A stretch of 64,000 bases of DNA from Manis javanica (taxonomy: Eukaryota; Chordata; Mammalia; Pholidota; Manidae), in NCBI RefSeq assembly GCF_040802235.1, contig NC_133169.1, forward strand, positions 41,175,034-41,239,033, written 5' to 3'. The notes under the pieces were generated by a model, which ran no database searches, was not told the origin of the DNA, and saw only the letters and a list, made by a program, of their open reading frames with translations. Shown piece by piece: positions 23,787-36,247 of the stretch. The position numbers and the translations under genes are program-made. Numbering within the stretch: the first letter of the stretch is position 1; each line of letters starts with the position of its first letter.

Positions 23787-24758
23787 ATGGGGCCCCAGAA
23801 TGTGTCCACTGTCACTGAGTTCCAGCTGCTAGGATTCCAGAACCTGCTTGAGTGGCAGACCCTGCTCTTTGCCATTTTCCTGTTTATCTACTTCCTGACA
23901 GTCACGGGGAACATTATCATCATCGCAGTGGTGAGCCAAGACCAGCGACTGTGCTTGCCTATGTACACGTTCCTCCAGCACCTGTCCTTCCTGGAGATAT
24001 GGTACACGTCCACCATTGTACCCCCTCTCCTAGCCAATCTGCTCTCCCGAGGCCATGCCATCTCCTTCCCTGCCTGTATGGCACAGCTTTACTTCTTCGT
24101 GTTTCTCGGAGCCACTGAATGCTTTCTTCTGGCCACGATGGCATATGACCGGTACCTGGCCATCTGCAACCCGCTGCGCTACACTTCCCTGATGAGTGCT
24201 GAGCTCTGTACCAAGCTGGTGGCGATCTCCTGGTCGGCAGGGGTCAGCACGGGGTTTCTGCCCTCCCTGATGATTTCCAAGTTGGATTTCTGTGGGCCTA
24301 ACCAGATTGATCATTTCTTCTGTGACCTCCCTCCCCTTGTGCAGCTCTCGTGCTCCAGCGCTCACACCACCGAGATGGCCATCAGTGTCCTGTCGATCGC
24401 GGTGCTGTGCATTTGTTTTTTTCTTACACTCGTGTCCTATGTTTTCATTGTGTCTTCCATACTGAGGATTCCTTCAGCCTCTGGCCGGATGAAGACATTT
24501 TCCACATGTGGCTCCCACTTGGCTGTTGTCAGTATATATTACGGGACCATGATCTCCATGTATGTTTCCCCCAACACCCACCTGTCACCTGAAATCAGCA
24601 AGATTATTTCTGTCTTCTACACTGTGGTCACCCCATTGTTGAACCCTGTTATCTACAGCTTGCGTAACAAAGACTTCAAAGCAGCTGTTAGAAAAATCAT
24701 GAGAAGGAAGTGCGGCGTCTATGGAGTGAGAGTCAAGGGGAGCTTCTTGGTTAGGTGA
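23787..24758 (+). CDS. OR11L1: Olfactory receptor OR11L1 (intact)
   Basis: A single-exon, 323-residue class II olfactory receptor, a seven-helix GPCR of sensory neuron cilia that signals through Golf and adenylyl cyclase. Visible motifs are an N-glycosylation site at Asn5 (NVS), a GN in helix 1, PMY after the first intracellular loop, MAYDRYLAICNPLRY at the end of helix 3, SYVFIVSSIL in helix 5, KTFSTCGSHL at helix 6 and PLLNPVIYSLRNKD in helix 7. The protein follows human OR11L1 over almost its whole length and differs in the last 15 residues. It is head to head with TRIM58, as at human chromosome 1q44, which supports orthology. No stop or frameshift is seen. The ligand is not known from the sequence. 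Confidence 0.95.
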   Translation: MGPQNVSTVTEFQLLGFQNLLEWQTLLFAIFLFIYFLTVTGNIIIIAVVSQDQRLCLPMYTFLQHLSFLEIWYTSTIVPPLLANLLSRGHAISFPACMAQLYFFVFLGATECFLLATMAYDRYLAICNPLRYTSLMSAELCTKLVAISWSAGVSTGFLPSLMISKLDFCGPNQIDHFFCDLPPLVQLSCSSAHTTEMAISVLSIAVLCICFFLTLVSYVFIVSSILRIPSASGRMKTFSTCGSHLAVVSIYYGTMISMYVSPNTHLSPEISKIISVFYTVVTPLLNPVIYSLRNKDFKAAVRKIMRRKCGVYGVRVKGSFLVR

Positions 24759-27700
24759 AGAAAATCACAGAGGACGTGATGTGGACTAAGTTCAGGGATA
24801 AGTGCGTGGCGTGTTCAGGGCCTCCAAACTTGGACCCCGCTGCTGACCCTACACCGAATCCCACAGCGTCTTCACGGCCCCGTGCCAGTGGCAGCTCAGG
24901 AGACTAACCACCTTCATTAAGTGACTTCTGGGGCAATGTTGTCCTTAGAAGCTTTCTTCTGCCCTCTGGTGGGAGTTTGACTGTACAATCCCAGGGCGTG
25001 ATTATAACATGCACATTGTTTTCAGGTTCTATAGTACGACTTCTCTGGAGCTCATAGAACCTATGTGCAGAAAGTTACACATCTTTTAAGTACTGCTTAA
25101 GCCTGGCCCTGCAGACTCAATTCCTTGTGCTCCTGGTGTTTCTTAAATATCTATGGAATGAATGAGTGAAAAAAGAAAAGACATATGAGTGTGTGTTGAC
25201 TGAAATTATTTTTTAGTGACAGAAAGAAGGAAATATTTTTGAAGTGCTAAAGACTTATCTATAGTAACTTAGACTTTTTCATGTTTCTTGTTTAATGATA
25301 TTCTAGGAATGGAAGGAAGGGAGGAAAGGAAAAAGAGGAATAGGAGGAAGGAGAGAGATAGGTGGTAAGAGAGGGAGAAGGAGAAATCCAGAAAGAACAG
25401 AAAGGAAGGCAAAGAAGAATCCAAAGTATTACATGTATTTATAAGCCTTGGGGGTAAAAGGCTATACATTAAGAAGCTTAGTCATTTTTGTATTTTCCTC
25501 ATTCAGCCAAAACTGAGAAAACCTTTACAAATCCTGCCCATTATTATATCCATTTATTCCACATATTTTTTTGATTCTCTGGTATATGCCAGTCCCTTAC
25601 TGCAGTTTGGTCCCCAAGGACACAGTGATACAGAAATGACCAAGGGAAACTTTGCCTTAATGGAGCCTCTGTTGTGAAGGGGGAAAATAATATGTATTCC
25701 CTCACCTGGGGATACTCGATTACTCTTGTTTGTGGTGACTGCTGTGAAACAAAGTGCAGACTTGTACGTGAACACAGAACAATAAGGTCTGAATCACACA
25801 GAAAGCTTCTGCCCCTGTAAGGCTTTAACCTGTACTTCAGGGATGAGGAGAATAAGAACAGCAGTAGTGGCCCAGGCAGAGAAGATGGTATGAATGGCAG
25901 GAGAGGATCATGGGAACCCTGGGGATGGAGGAGGGAGGTGAGAGTGGAGAGAAAGGCAAGAGCTGGTTCACACAGGGTGTTAAAAGCCCTGTCGGGTTTT
26001 TGGATATTACATTGAAATAAATGATTGATTATCAAATGGCATCAATTGGGAATGATGTTATATGTTTTTTATTTGAAAATCAGACTTATTTTTAGAGAAA
26101 AGACTGAGAGAGAGCAAGAGTGGTTGGACCCAAATGAAGCATAGCCCGCGTGGGACAGGAGGCCGGCCTGGCTTCAGGTCTGGAGATGGAAGCCCACATA
26201 GGAAGAGCCCCTCAGACGGAGAGGTCAGGGGAGGGCACTCGCTCATTCCCGCACAGTGGGGCCAGTCGGCAGGCTCTTCTCAGACCTGCAGTGTTTCCTC
26301 CATCTTCCTCTGAGCTTTGGGGATAAGTCACCTCTGACCCTTTAGCTCATGTAACTTCCTCTCGCCCCAGGCCCTTGGCTCTTTTTACCTTCCCTTCCAG
26401 CCCTCAAGTTCCTTCTTCCTCCTGGGACTGGACGTGGAGAACTGCTGTTAGTCCCTATCAGACCCTTACCATCTGTTTCAGGGGTTGGGTAGAAGGAACA
26501 TGGTGCCTTGGAATCAGAGGACAGGAGCTGGGTGACAGAGATAGGAGAGCGTCACTGGTCTGGGCTTTCGGGCAAAATATCAAACAATAACATATCTTAC
26601 CTTATAAATCTTCACTTCCAATAAGTATATTGATTGTGCCTTGTATTTAACAAACTTATCTTTCCAAAAGTTTCTTTATGATTGTAAATGGTAGGTGCCT
26701 GGCTCTGAATATTGGGAGGAAAAGATTATTGATCCACCACATATAAGGAGTTTAAGAACTTATGCCAGATGGATATTTGGATGTATGAATCTGGAGCTCA
26801 GAGGAGTAACCTGGCTGAGAAATATGAAAGTTTTCACCATATTGATCATATATGAAAACATGGGAATGAATAAGATTTCCCAGGGAAAGTGTAAACCAAA
26901 AATGAAAAAGAGATTGACAGACAGAAGTACAGAGCATGAAGGAATTTAAAACACAAATTTTAAGTATAGAATAGGAACCTGAAAAGAGACTATGAATCTG
27001 TCATAGCATGGACCAGGAAATCTATGGAAGTTTCCGTAAAGTCCATTCCTACTAGTGTGAATAAACTCCTGCAATGGCATTTTTACCAATGAAACCAAAC
27101 TATACATAGTTTTCCTGGATGTTGTTGAAAAAATAATCATCTAATAATCATGTGGTTGATATGTCTGTTAAGGGTACAGAATAAAAATGACACATTCATT
27201 ATGATATAAATGTCAGTTTTTTGGTCAAATATCACCACCTTACCAACAATTTAATGATGGCAAAGAAAGAGAGTTGATATTCAATTGCTGTGCAAAAAGA
27301 GGAAAAAATCCATTTTCATGAAAATTGTGGAAAAAATACATTACTAACATCCCTTTAACCTTTATTCTTCTTAACCACTAAGTAATATAGGTTTTCTTAC
27401 AAAGATAAGGAAACTAAATGACATGTGAACAAAATTTTCTGTTGGTTGCCTAATTTTCTATTCATAGTTTTTTTTTTTTTAAGTAACTGGTATAAGGAAT
27501 GTCATTCAAAATCTATTTTCTGTCCCATCTCTAAGCTTTCTCTTCTCACCTTTCAGGTTTTAGTCTGTGTCTCAAAGAATGAGTCCAACTCAGTATACTT
27601 TAAACTTGAATTTAGTTCATTGAAAATACTTTAACCTGATAACTGAAAACCATTTCCTAAATAACCCGTATCCACACACACACATGGAGAGAGCAGTACA

Positions 27701-29150
27701 GAGATGGCCGTCTCCCCTGTTATCACTAACTGACATGTGGTTCCGTAGCATAAGTAATTGTTTGTTCCAGTCTGGGGCAAACAGAAGTAACAGTGAACTT
27801 AAACCTCCATGATTCCAGCCATATCCTGGCACATTTTTGTGTGGTCATGTGTCTCTTTTCCTAAAGATTCATCACCCCCAAATCCATCATGTGAGGACTT
27901 TGATTTTATCCCTGGTTTTAACCTATAACCCTACTCCCAATGGGCAGTAAATGCATAGATGTAGAAGAAGGGCTGACCAGACAGGAAGGACACTATGCAG
28001 GAACCTGCTGTGTTCCTTCTGATTGAGGTCTTGTAACTTCTATATTTGAGTTGGTCTGACTAGATTGCCAGTTCCTTTAGGGCCTGGTGCTTCAGTAAAT
28101 ACTGCCTACATGACTCATCGGTCAGGATGGCATGCTGCCAAACCATTTGCCCCAGTTCCAGCTTTTCTGCACACAGGGAGCATGGCCTGGTGCGTGCTAT
28201 TTACCAATGTCACTCTTAAGTAACTCAAATTTCAAAAGAAGGAACATAACGTCTATTCCACACTGGCTCCTATGTAAAGTCCTTGAGGGAACTGTACATA
28301 TATGAGGTGACCAATAACGAGTGGATTTTTGTGTGGAGTGGACTGTAGGTGTTCCACCCAGCCTCCCTCCTCAGGCTGAGATGCCCAGGCTGATGGCTCA
28401 TGGCAGAGCCTGTCTGTGGGACATGCCCTGGGCCGCTGTCAGAGTTTATGCCTATAAAATAAATTTTAGCCTAAATAAGCAGGCTAAGAGAGGCAACAAA
28501 GGGCCAGGTAGTTTATTTGAATGCCACTTCTGGGTGATGTTCCATGGTCTGGGTACTACAGGCCGGGGAAGTCACACTCCGTCAGGGAGGTGGGGACTTA
28601 TAAGGGATTAGGAGGGGGAGGAGTGGGCAAGCTATCCTAGGGGGTATGGAGAGGTGTAATTGGCTACAGGTGACATAACAGACAACTAGAAACTTTTTTT
28701 CCTTCCAAGAGGGAGGAGGCTGACATCCAGGTCTTAGCTGGCACATCAGAAGGATGGAATTCAGGAAGAGCTGTCTCCTTTTCATATAAGGCATGGACCT
28801 TGGGGTCTGATCTGTTCTCCCCCTATGGCATCTCTCTGTTCTGTTTGCATGTCCTTGTTTTCCTTCCTCCAGCCTAACAATGCCCTCTGAGGGTGCAGCC
28901 TATCCAGACAGTGGGTGGAAAGACTTGTCCTCTGCCCCAGTTTTCCATAGATTGCACAGCTTCGCCCCTGGCCCATGCCTGCCTTTCTTGCATGCACAGA
29001 TGCATCTCCTAACAGGGATCCTGTCACTCCTTCCATCTCCCGACTCCTGCCTCAATGTCTCACTGAGATAGGAAGGCAGCAGGGTGCAACTCCTGCCCAG
29101 TTAGAGTAGGTGTGGGCCCTGGAAAAGGACAAAGTCTTACAAAACAGGAC
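24759..29150. other. Intergenic interval after OR11L1
   Basis: A GGAA/GA-rich tract lies at about 25310-25415. A diverged ancient-repeat-like stretch lies near 25530-26040. A GC-richer segment at 28320-29080 may be an old LTR but was not identified. I see no coding gene. Confidence 0.5.
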
Positions 29151-29167
29151 ACTTGACATTGAAACAG

Positions 29168-29539
29168 TGTAACAATTTATTCCCCATGGGGACCCAGTGG
29201 TATGGAACAGCTCATTGCTAATTAATAATTAGGTAGGCCCATTAGTTTACAATAAGGTATCTGGGAAACCTTCACAGACAAAGGTTAAAATGTAACTAGC
29301 ATTCTGGCTGAATCTATACAAAATTCCCACTACAGCGAGCATAAAACCTTAGACACCAAGACCCCAAGTGACAACCTTGCCCTCCCTGCACCTGCGGAGA
29401 GTTCCATACCTTCTCTTATCCTGAATAAAGCTCTCTCTCTCTCTCTCTCTGTAACCGAATAAAAGCTCTCTGTAAATCTCCTGCCTTGTCCGTTCACGAA
29501 GTTCATACTTCAATTCCGTGAACAAGAACCCTGACATCA
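29168..29539 (+). mobile_element. LTR 3' portion related to family A
   Basis: Its right end has the family layout: AATAAA-like signals at about 29424 and 29459 separated by a (CT)n run, then GTTCACGAAGTTCAT and AACAAGAACCCTGACATCA. The left boundary is a guess. It is followed directly by a minus-strand LTR of the same family. Confidence 0.5.
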
Positions 29540-29632
29540 TAACCCCTGAAATCCTTCTCTGAAACAGAACACGGTGCACACGCTGGCTCCAAGTGGTGCG
29601 AAGCAAGAAGAGGATGGAACGACAGAGCTTAG

Positions 29633-30434
29633 TGATGCCGGGGTTCTTGTTTGCAGAGCCAAAGAATGAGCTTCACAAACACTCAAGATAGGAGAGCAAG
29701 GTACAGGCTTTTATTTAGAGATAAAGTGAATGGACAGAGCTCCCAGCTCACACCAGGAGGGGACAACAGAGTCCTTAGTGGTGCATTGTCTAGGGGGTTT
29801 TATAGGCAATTGAGGATTATTTGATAACATGAAAAAACTTCAGGGTGTGGACTTGTTAAGTGGTCTCTGAATATTAAAAATTAACTTAACTTAAGGAATT
29901 TCCTGCCTTGATTTCTCTTCGGAACACCAGTGTCTTGGCCCGGGACCACATCAAAAGGCTGCCTGCCCAGCCCCCAAGGCGGGCTGAGGTATTGTCTACT
30001 TGTTAAAGAATCTTGCCTCTTGAACTTTCTGGATGTTAAAATGCAATCTTATCTTCAAGATGGTATCCTTCCTGCCTTTTACTATGTTGTTTACAGCTGG
30101 GTCTGCATGCCAAATCTGTTGCCCAGTTTGCAAAATCACCTCATCAGATCTGAAGGAGAAAAGACAGCACATAGGCCTGGGCCTTTTAGCATGCTAAAGT
30201 GAATCTTACACATGGTTACAAATGATTAGCATAATAAAACACGTGCTACTCTTCTTTATTTGGGGAACATTAACTGATCTGACTGAAGAATGATTCTAGA
30301 GATCAATGTTTAACATAGAGTTTTAGTAGGGGGGTTTCCTTGCATGAGTTACATTGCTCTGACTGCAAATATCCTGTCCTGCCCCCTCTGGAGGCCTTCA
30401 CTCTATTCTGACTACATCTATGGTCCCTGTCTCA
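29633..30434 (-). mobile_element. Solo LTR, family A, minus orientation
   Basis: On the plus strand it runs from TGATGCCGGGGTTCTTG to TGGTCCCTGTCTCA, the reverse complement of the other family A copies. It includes the antisense AAAATAAAAGC-type signal (GCTTTTATTT near 29708). No retroviral coding sequence adjoins it. Confidence 0.8.
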
Positions 30435-32394
30435 TTAGGACACACAGGAGCTCACAGAATGTGGGAAGATAGTTTTGCATTCATCAATCACAGTTCATGC
30501 AGATCATGACAAGACCTGTTTTGTGAAGGAGATTGAAAGATCATATGTGCTGTCCAGAAAGGATCTGCAGACGGATAAGTTAGTGGAAGTGAGACACAGC
30601 CCCAAGGTAGTAGACCTACACTTTGCTCTTATTCCTGACTAAATGCTATACTTTTTGTCTCATAAAAATGTGTCTGGGCACCTGTTAGCCACTTAAAAGA
30701 TGATTAGCGTTGGCTACCAGTCTTAAGTCTTGGGTGAAAAGTTTCCCCGTGTCTACCTCTCCTTGATCTCCCGCCTCCAGATGGACGGGAATGTTGAGGA
30801 GTGGCTGAGCTGACTTCCCACTTTCCTATTCTAATCTGCGGACTCTGAGGGCAGACCGGACTAGTAGACAGTGGTCCTTGGATCTTGGCTCCAGCCAATT
30901 GATCCGAGGGTGCTGAGTGAACCTCCGGCTAGGCTGCTGCCTATGTGAGAGTCATAGATGACACCTGACCTCTTGTCTCATAGATCAGATTTCTTACAGT
31001 GGGTGATTAGCGGGATAATTTCCAGACAGTGGCAGAAACTGGTGCTTGAGAGGATAGAGCTCCCCCAATAAATGCCTGTGGCAGCCCCTGATTTTATTTC
31101 TAGCCTTAGCAAAAAGTTCTCTTGCTCCCCATTCAAAGTGGTCCTTTCAGGCCTGTGCCACTTTCTCCTGTGTAATGTAAATGAAGTCTAAAGTAATCAA
31201 GCTGAAAGCAGAGACCAACATGTAAATGGCTCTATTCTGTTGATCTCCTTTCCTTAGAGGCAGTCATCCGGGGCTAGGCATTTCCCTTTCTGCAGCCCCA
31301 GGAAAGCAAAACAGGCTTGTGACTTAGATCAGGGCTCTGGCAGCAAGTGACACAGTCCCTGCACTTATCAGACAGGCAGGGGGCGCTCAAGGAAAGCTTG
31401 TGTAGAGAGAACTAGGGAAACTCCCAAAAGGCATAAGTAGGAGCACACTGGTCAGGTCCCACTAAATCCAGAGCTCCGAGGCGCTCTTGCTTAGTGGGAA
31501 GGCAAGAGGGGAATCAAGGCAAGGTGCAGGCCACACTGGTAAGGAGTGGTTAAATCCAGTAGGCCTGGCAGAGGGGGTGATTGACTGCTATCACATAAGC
31601 TCCAAGGTGAGGGGACGCCCTCAGAGTGAGGCTGACCAGGTGCTGGACACCCATCTTTCTCTCTCTCTTTCAGATGGTAGCATCCTCTTCAAGGTTAAAG
31701 CCAGACACACCTCTGGCATGCATACTGAGGAACTGGGAGCAATTTTGATCCCCAGACCCTGAAAAAGTGCTTTATCTTCTGCACACAAGCCTGGCCTCAA
31801 TACAAACTCTGTGATGGAAAGGCTTGGCCCCTGAAAGAAATACATAATAAGGTTATACAGCTAAATTAATTTTAATACAAGGAAGGAAAATAGTCAAAAT
31901 CCCCATAGACTACAATATAGAACTAGTTTTCTAAGTTATTTTGCTGGAAATCTGTTCTACTTCTTGGGTTCATTATTTTCAAAAATTGAGAGGTTTTTCA
32001 ACTAGACTCCCTGAAACAGAAGAAATGTGTCTTCTGCAATACAGCCTGGCATTAAATGACTGGATGTAGAATTGTGCCATCTTGGTTCTCTCCAACCATG
32101 CGTTCTTAATCTCATCAAGTTTGTCCTTCCAGAATGGAAAATCCAACTCCACATATTGCTACTTAACTTAATAACATGATTTGTTCTATCTTGCCTAGAA
32201 GCCACAAAACTGCAAATAGTAATAGAAATAGAACCTGGAATAAAAGTGCCCATCTTCCAAGGCCCTCTCAACCATCCTCTGATGGAGAAGTAGCTACACC
32301 CCTTACTGTGCAACCTCTCAGCATGAAGCAGCCAAAGTGATCATCACCCCCTATTCCTAGCAGCAGCTAGGGTCTCCATCTGTAGAGGGGGGAA
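30435..32394. other. Interval between family A LTRs
   Basis: No recognisable gene, retroviral domain or RNA was seen. A modest 91-codon open frame at 31487-31762 has no domain and was not called. Confidence 0.5.
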
Positions 32395-33199
32395 TGAGGC
32401 AGGGGCCATAGATGTAGTCAGAGTAGGGTGAGGGCCTCCAGAGGGAGCAGGTCAGGATATGTGCAGTCAGAGCAATGTAACTACATGCAAGGAAACCCCC
32501 CTACTAAAGCTCTATGTTTAAACATTGAGCTCTAGAATCATTCTTCAGTGAAATCAGTTAATGTTCCCCAGATACAGAAGAGTAGCACATGTTTTATTAT
32601 GCTAATTATTTGTAACCATGTGTAAGATTCACTTTAGCATACTAAAAGGCCCAGGCCTATGTGCTGTCTTTCCTCCTTCAGATCTGACAAGGCGATTTTG
32701 CAAACTGAGCAACTAACTTAGCATGCAGACCCAGCTGTAGACGACATGGTAAAAGGCAGGAAGAATTCCATCTTAAAGATAAGATTGCATTTTAACACCC
32801 AGGAAGTTCAAGAGGCAAGATTCTTTAGCAAATAGACAATACTTCGGCCCACCTTGGAAGCTGAGCAAGCAGCCTTTTGATATGCTCCCAGACCCAGGTG
32901 CTGGTGTCCCAGGGAGAAATCAAGGCAGGAAAATCCTTATGTTAAGTTAGTTTTAAATATTCAGAGATCACTTAACAAGTCCACACTCCGAAGTATTTTC
33001 ATGCTCTTGAAAAATCCTCAACTGCCTATAAAACCCCCTAGACAACACACCAACTACGGACTCTCTTGTCCCCTCTTGGCATGAGCCGGGAGCTCTGTCC
33101 TTTCAGTTTATCTCTAAATGAAAGGTTGTAACTTGCTCTCCTACCTTCACTGTTTGTGAAGCTCATTCTTTGGCTCTGCAAACAAGAACCCCAGCATCA
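32395..33199 (+). mobile_element. Solo LTR, family A, plus orientation
   Basis: An 805-base copy running from TGAGGCAGGGGCCAT to GAACCCCAGCATCA, with TG...CA ends. It shares essentially all blocks with the copies at 14248 and 35067. It faces an inverted copy 25 bases away. Confidence 0.85.
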
Positions 33200-33224
33200 G
33201 AAGGCTGTGTAAGTAGTATATCCT

Positions 33225-34094
33225 CGATGCCGCTGTTCTTGTTCATGGAGCCAAAGCATGAAATTTGCAGATCCTCAAGGTAGGAGAGCAAGGTAGAGGT
33301 TTTTATTTAGTAGTAAACTGATGGGACAGAGCTCCCGGCTCATGCCAGGAGGGGCAAGATTGTCCGTGGTTGGCTCATCGCCTAGGGTTTTTATAGTCAA
33401 TTGAGGATTTTTCAGGAATGGGGTTAAAGGGCTAGGGGTGCAGACATGTTGAGTGGTCCCAGAATGCTCATTTTTTATGAGTAACAGAAGAAATTTGCTG
33501 CCCTGATTCTTCCTCAGGATAGCAGTTTCCCTCTGGGAGCATGTCAATTAAGACTGCCTGCCCTGCCCCCAAGGTGGGCTGGGCTGTTGCCTGTTTGCTA
33601 AACTGTGTTAAGAATCTTACTTCTTAACTTTTTGGGATGTTTATAGCTGGGCTTTTTTACTAAGTTAATCTTTTGCTCAGGTTGCTGATTACTTGATTAG
33701 GATCAGAGAAGGGAACACAGCATATAGGTACAGTTAAAAATAAGCTGGGCCTTTTTGCAGGCCAAGGTAAATTTTACAGTGTCATGATCTGACTGATACA
33801 GTGAAGTCACTGGTTATGCTGAGACACTTTATCTGCAGAACACTCAAACATCCCAGGCCGAGTTGCTGCTGGCCTTTTGAGCTTTAACTGATCTCACTGA
33901 AGATGTCTATATTCCTAGTCTGGTATCTTTACCCTACAGCATCAGTGTGACTCTGACTTTACATAATGCTTAACACAGAATTTTGATACTGGCTTCTTTG
34001 CACATTGTTACATTGTTTCAACTGAAATTATTTTGCTCTGCTTTTCTTCTCCAGAGGCCCTCACCCTCTGTATAAACCCACGGTCCCTGTCTCA
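33225..34094 (-). mobile_element. Solo LTR, family A, minus orientation
   Basis: Its plus-strand text begins GATGCCGCTGTTCTTG and ends GGTCCCTGTCTCA. It is more diverged and longer in the middle than its neighbours. It forms a tail-to-tail inverted pair with the LTR ending at 33199. Confidence 0.75.
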
Positions 34095-35066
34095 CCCTCA
34101 CAAACATTAGTTATAGAAGTACTAAAATCATGGGAAATGGAATCCAAAGTAAAACATGAAAATGTGTGGAGAAAATTATAGCATATTGTTCAAAGCAACA
34201 AGACATTAAGTAATTAAAGAGCAGGGAGGCTTATCCTGCAGTGGAACTCAGAGAACTGCAGCAGCAGGATGACGGAAACCCGAGATTAAAGAATTTATTA
34301 TTCCAACATCTTCTTGTTGCTCTTGGGGTACTGGATGCCTTCCGCAGGTGCTAACTCCAAGTTAGCAAGTTACGTGTCTTGGCGACATGCTTTTCCCTTT
34401 CATTCAGCCAGTTAATGATACTTTATACTAAAAAAAAAATAATTCTTCATCTTATTCTCTCTGTTAAAGTCACTGGTAGGACACTCTTACTAGACTCTGT
34501 CCTTAAAAGATACAAAAGCTGGTAGAACTTACCCATGCAGGGGAGGAAATTTTTTTTCCTTTCTACCTTTGTAGAAGTTCACATGTCTAAGAATTAATTT
34601 GGCATAAAAGATGTTAACAGGAGAAATAAAAAATAATCTTAATTATGTACATACAGGAGTCTCACAAAAATATGAGACCCAAAAGGTGCACAGAGACCTG
34701 AGACTTTATATATCATCTGAGCTCAGGAAAGAGGCAGGGGTTTGAGGCTTGTGGGGTGGGGGAAGCAACTCAAAAGAGGAGGAAAGGTTTGCTCAGCCAC
34801 AGATGGCCTGTTGTACAGGTACATTTCTTAGGTCAAGAAGTTAACTCTGATAATAGCTCTCTTCCTAGTGCAGGCACCCTTTCTAATGTAAATTTCTTTT
34901 GTAATTGCAGATTTCTCAGACAGACAGGGAAACACACACTTTCTTTTAGGCAGTTAAATGGGAGATAAGGGATTTTCTTGGGTCTGTTATGTCTTTGCGG
35001 TTTTCATCTGAAAGTAATCCTTGTACCAAAATGGCATATTTTTGTGTGGCACATTTTGAACCCTTT
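34095..35066. other. Interval between LTR copies, unidentified old repeat
   Basis: The stretch at 34540-35060 has the look of an old interspersed repeat (AT-rich, with blocks such as GTACCAAAATGGCATATTTTT), but I cannot name it. No gene was seen. Confidence 0.4.
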
Positions 35067-35858
35067 TGAGACAAGGACAGTGGGTTTAGACAGAATAGGG
35101 TGAGGGCCTCTGGAAAAAGCAAGGCAGGATATTTGCAGTCAGAGCAATGTGACTACATGCAAGGAAACCCCCTACCAAAACTCTTTGCTAAACATTAAGC
35201 TCTAGGGTTATTCTTCAATGAAATCAGTTAATATTCCCCAGATAAAGAAGAGTAGCACAGGTTATATTATGCTAATCATTTTTAATCATGTGTAAGATTC
35301 ACTTTAGCATGCTAAAAGGCCCAGGCCTATGTGCTGTCTTAAATCCTTCAGACCTGATGAAGTGATTCGCAAACTGGGCAACAAATTTAGCATGCAGACC
35401 CAGCTGTAAAAGGCAGGAAGGATCACACCTTAAAGATAAGATTACATTTTAACACCCAGGAAGTTTAAGAAGTAAGAATCTTAACTTACTCTTAAGTGAA
35501 CAGGCAAAATACCTCAGCCCACCTTGGGAGCTGGGCAGGTGGCCTTTCAATATGCTCCCAGACCAAGCCTCCACTATCCCAGAGAGAAATCAAGGCAGGA
35601 TAGTCCTCATGTTAAGTTACTTTTTAATACTCAGGGTCCACTTAACAAGTCCACACCCCTAAGCTTTTTTTTCATGTTCCCAAATATCCTCAACTGCCTA
35701 TAAAATCCCTAGACAACACACCACCACGGACTCTCTTGTTCCCTTTGGTGTGAGCCAGGAGCTCTGTTCTCTCACTGTATCTCTAAATAAAATCCTCTCC
35801 TTGGCTCTCCTACCTTAACTGTTTGTGAAGCTCATTCTTTGGCTTCCTGAACAAGAAC
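35067..35858 (+). mobile_element. Solo LTR, family A, interrupted at its 3' end
   Basis: This family A copy begins TGAGACAAGGACAG. It lacks the last dozen or so bases (the CCCAGCATCA end), because the TG of the next provirus starts right after AACAAGAAC. It is therefore older than the adjoining provirus, or was truncated during rearrangement. Confidence 0.75.
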
Positions 35859-36227
35859 TGATAAGGAAAAGTTTACAAGGACAGCAGTCTAGCCCAGGTG
35901 GCTCCCTTCTGCTACTGTTCTTAGCAAAGGCAACAAAAACCCCCTTCACTTCCCCCTCCCCTTCACTGCCCCCCTGCCAGGCGCTTACTCCATAAGCTCC
36001 CTCTCCCTTGCCTGCTAGCTTGCTGTGCCCATAGGAATGTTACAGATAAGGAAGCAGAAAGATATATACTGCTCCCTTTGCCTTTGTTCAGGGCTCAGAC
36101 TTTTGGGAGATTACTCCCCTCTGAGCCCGCCAGTGTGAAATAAAGCCTCAACACTCCAAGACTCCAAGTGCTGCTTGGTTCTTCTGTCAGTGATCCAGTC
36201 TAGGTTTATTCAGTATTTTCCATAACA
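35859..36227 (+). repeat. 5' LTR of the provirus
   Basis: It starts TGATAAGGAAAAG and ends TTTTCCATAACA, 369 bases. An AATAAA polyadenylation signal lies at 36139-36144. It matches the 3' LTR at 43292. Confidence 0.85.
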
Positions 36228-36229
36228 TT

Positions 36230-36247
36230 TGGTTCCCTGGCTGGGAA
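36230..36247 (+). promoter_or_regulatory. Primer binding site, tRNA-Glu type
   Basis: TGGTTCCCTGGCTGGGAA lies two bases after the LTR end. It matches the complement of the tRNA-Glu 3' end at about 16 of 18 positions, the primer class used by the ERV-E group of gammaretroviruses. Confidence 0.7.

Noticed and set aside
23852-24592. Open frames of 60-110 codons overlapping OR11L1 in other frames
   Set aside because: Frame shadows of an intact receptor with no domains of their own.
25544-26035. 163-codon minus-strand frame
   Set aside because: Overlaps an ancient-repeat-like stretch, is Pro/Ser/Leu-rich without domain pattern, and has no conserved motif.
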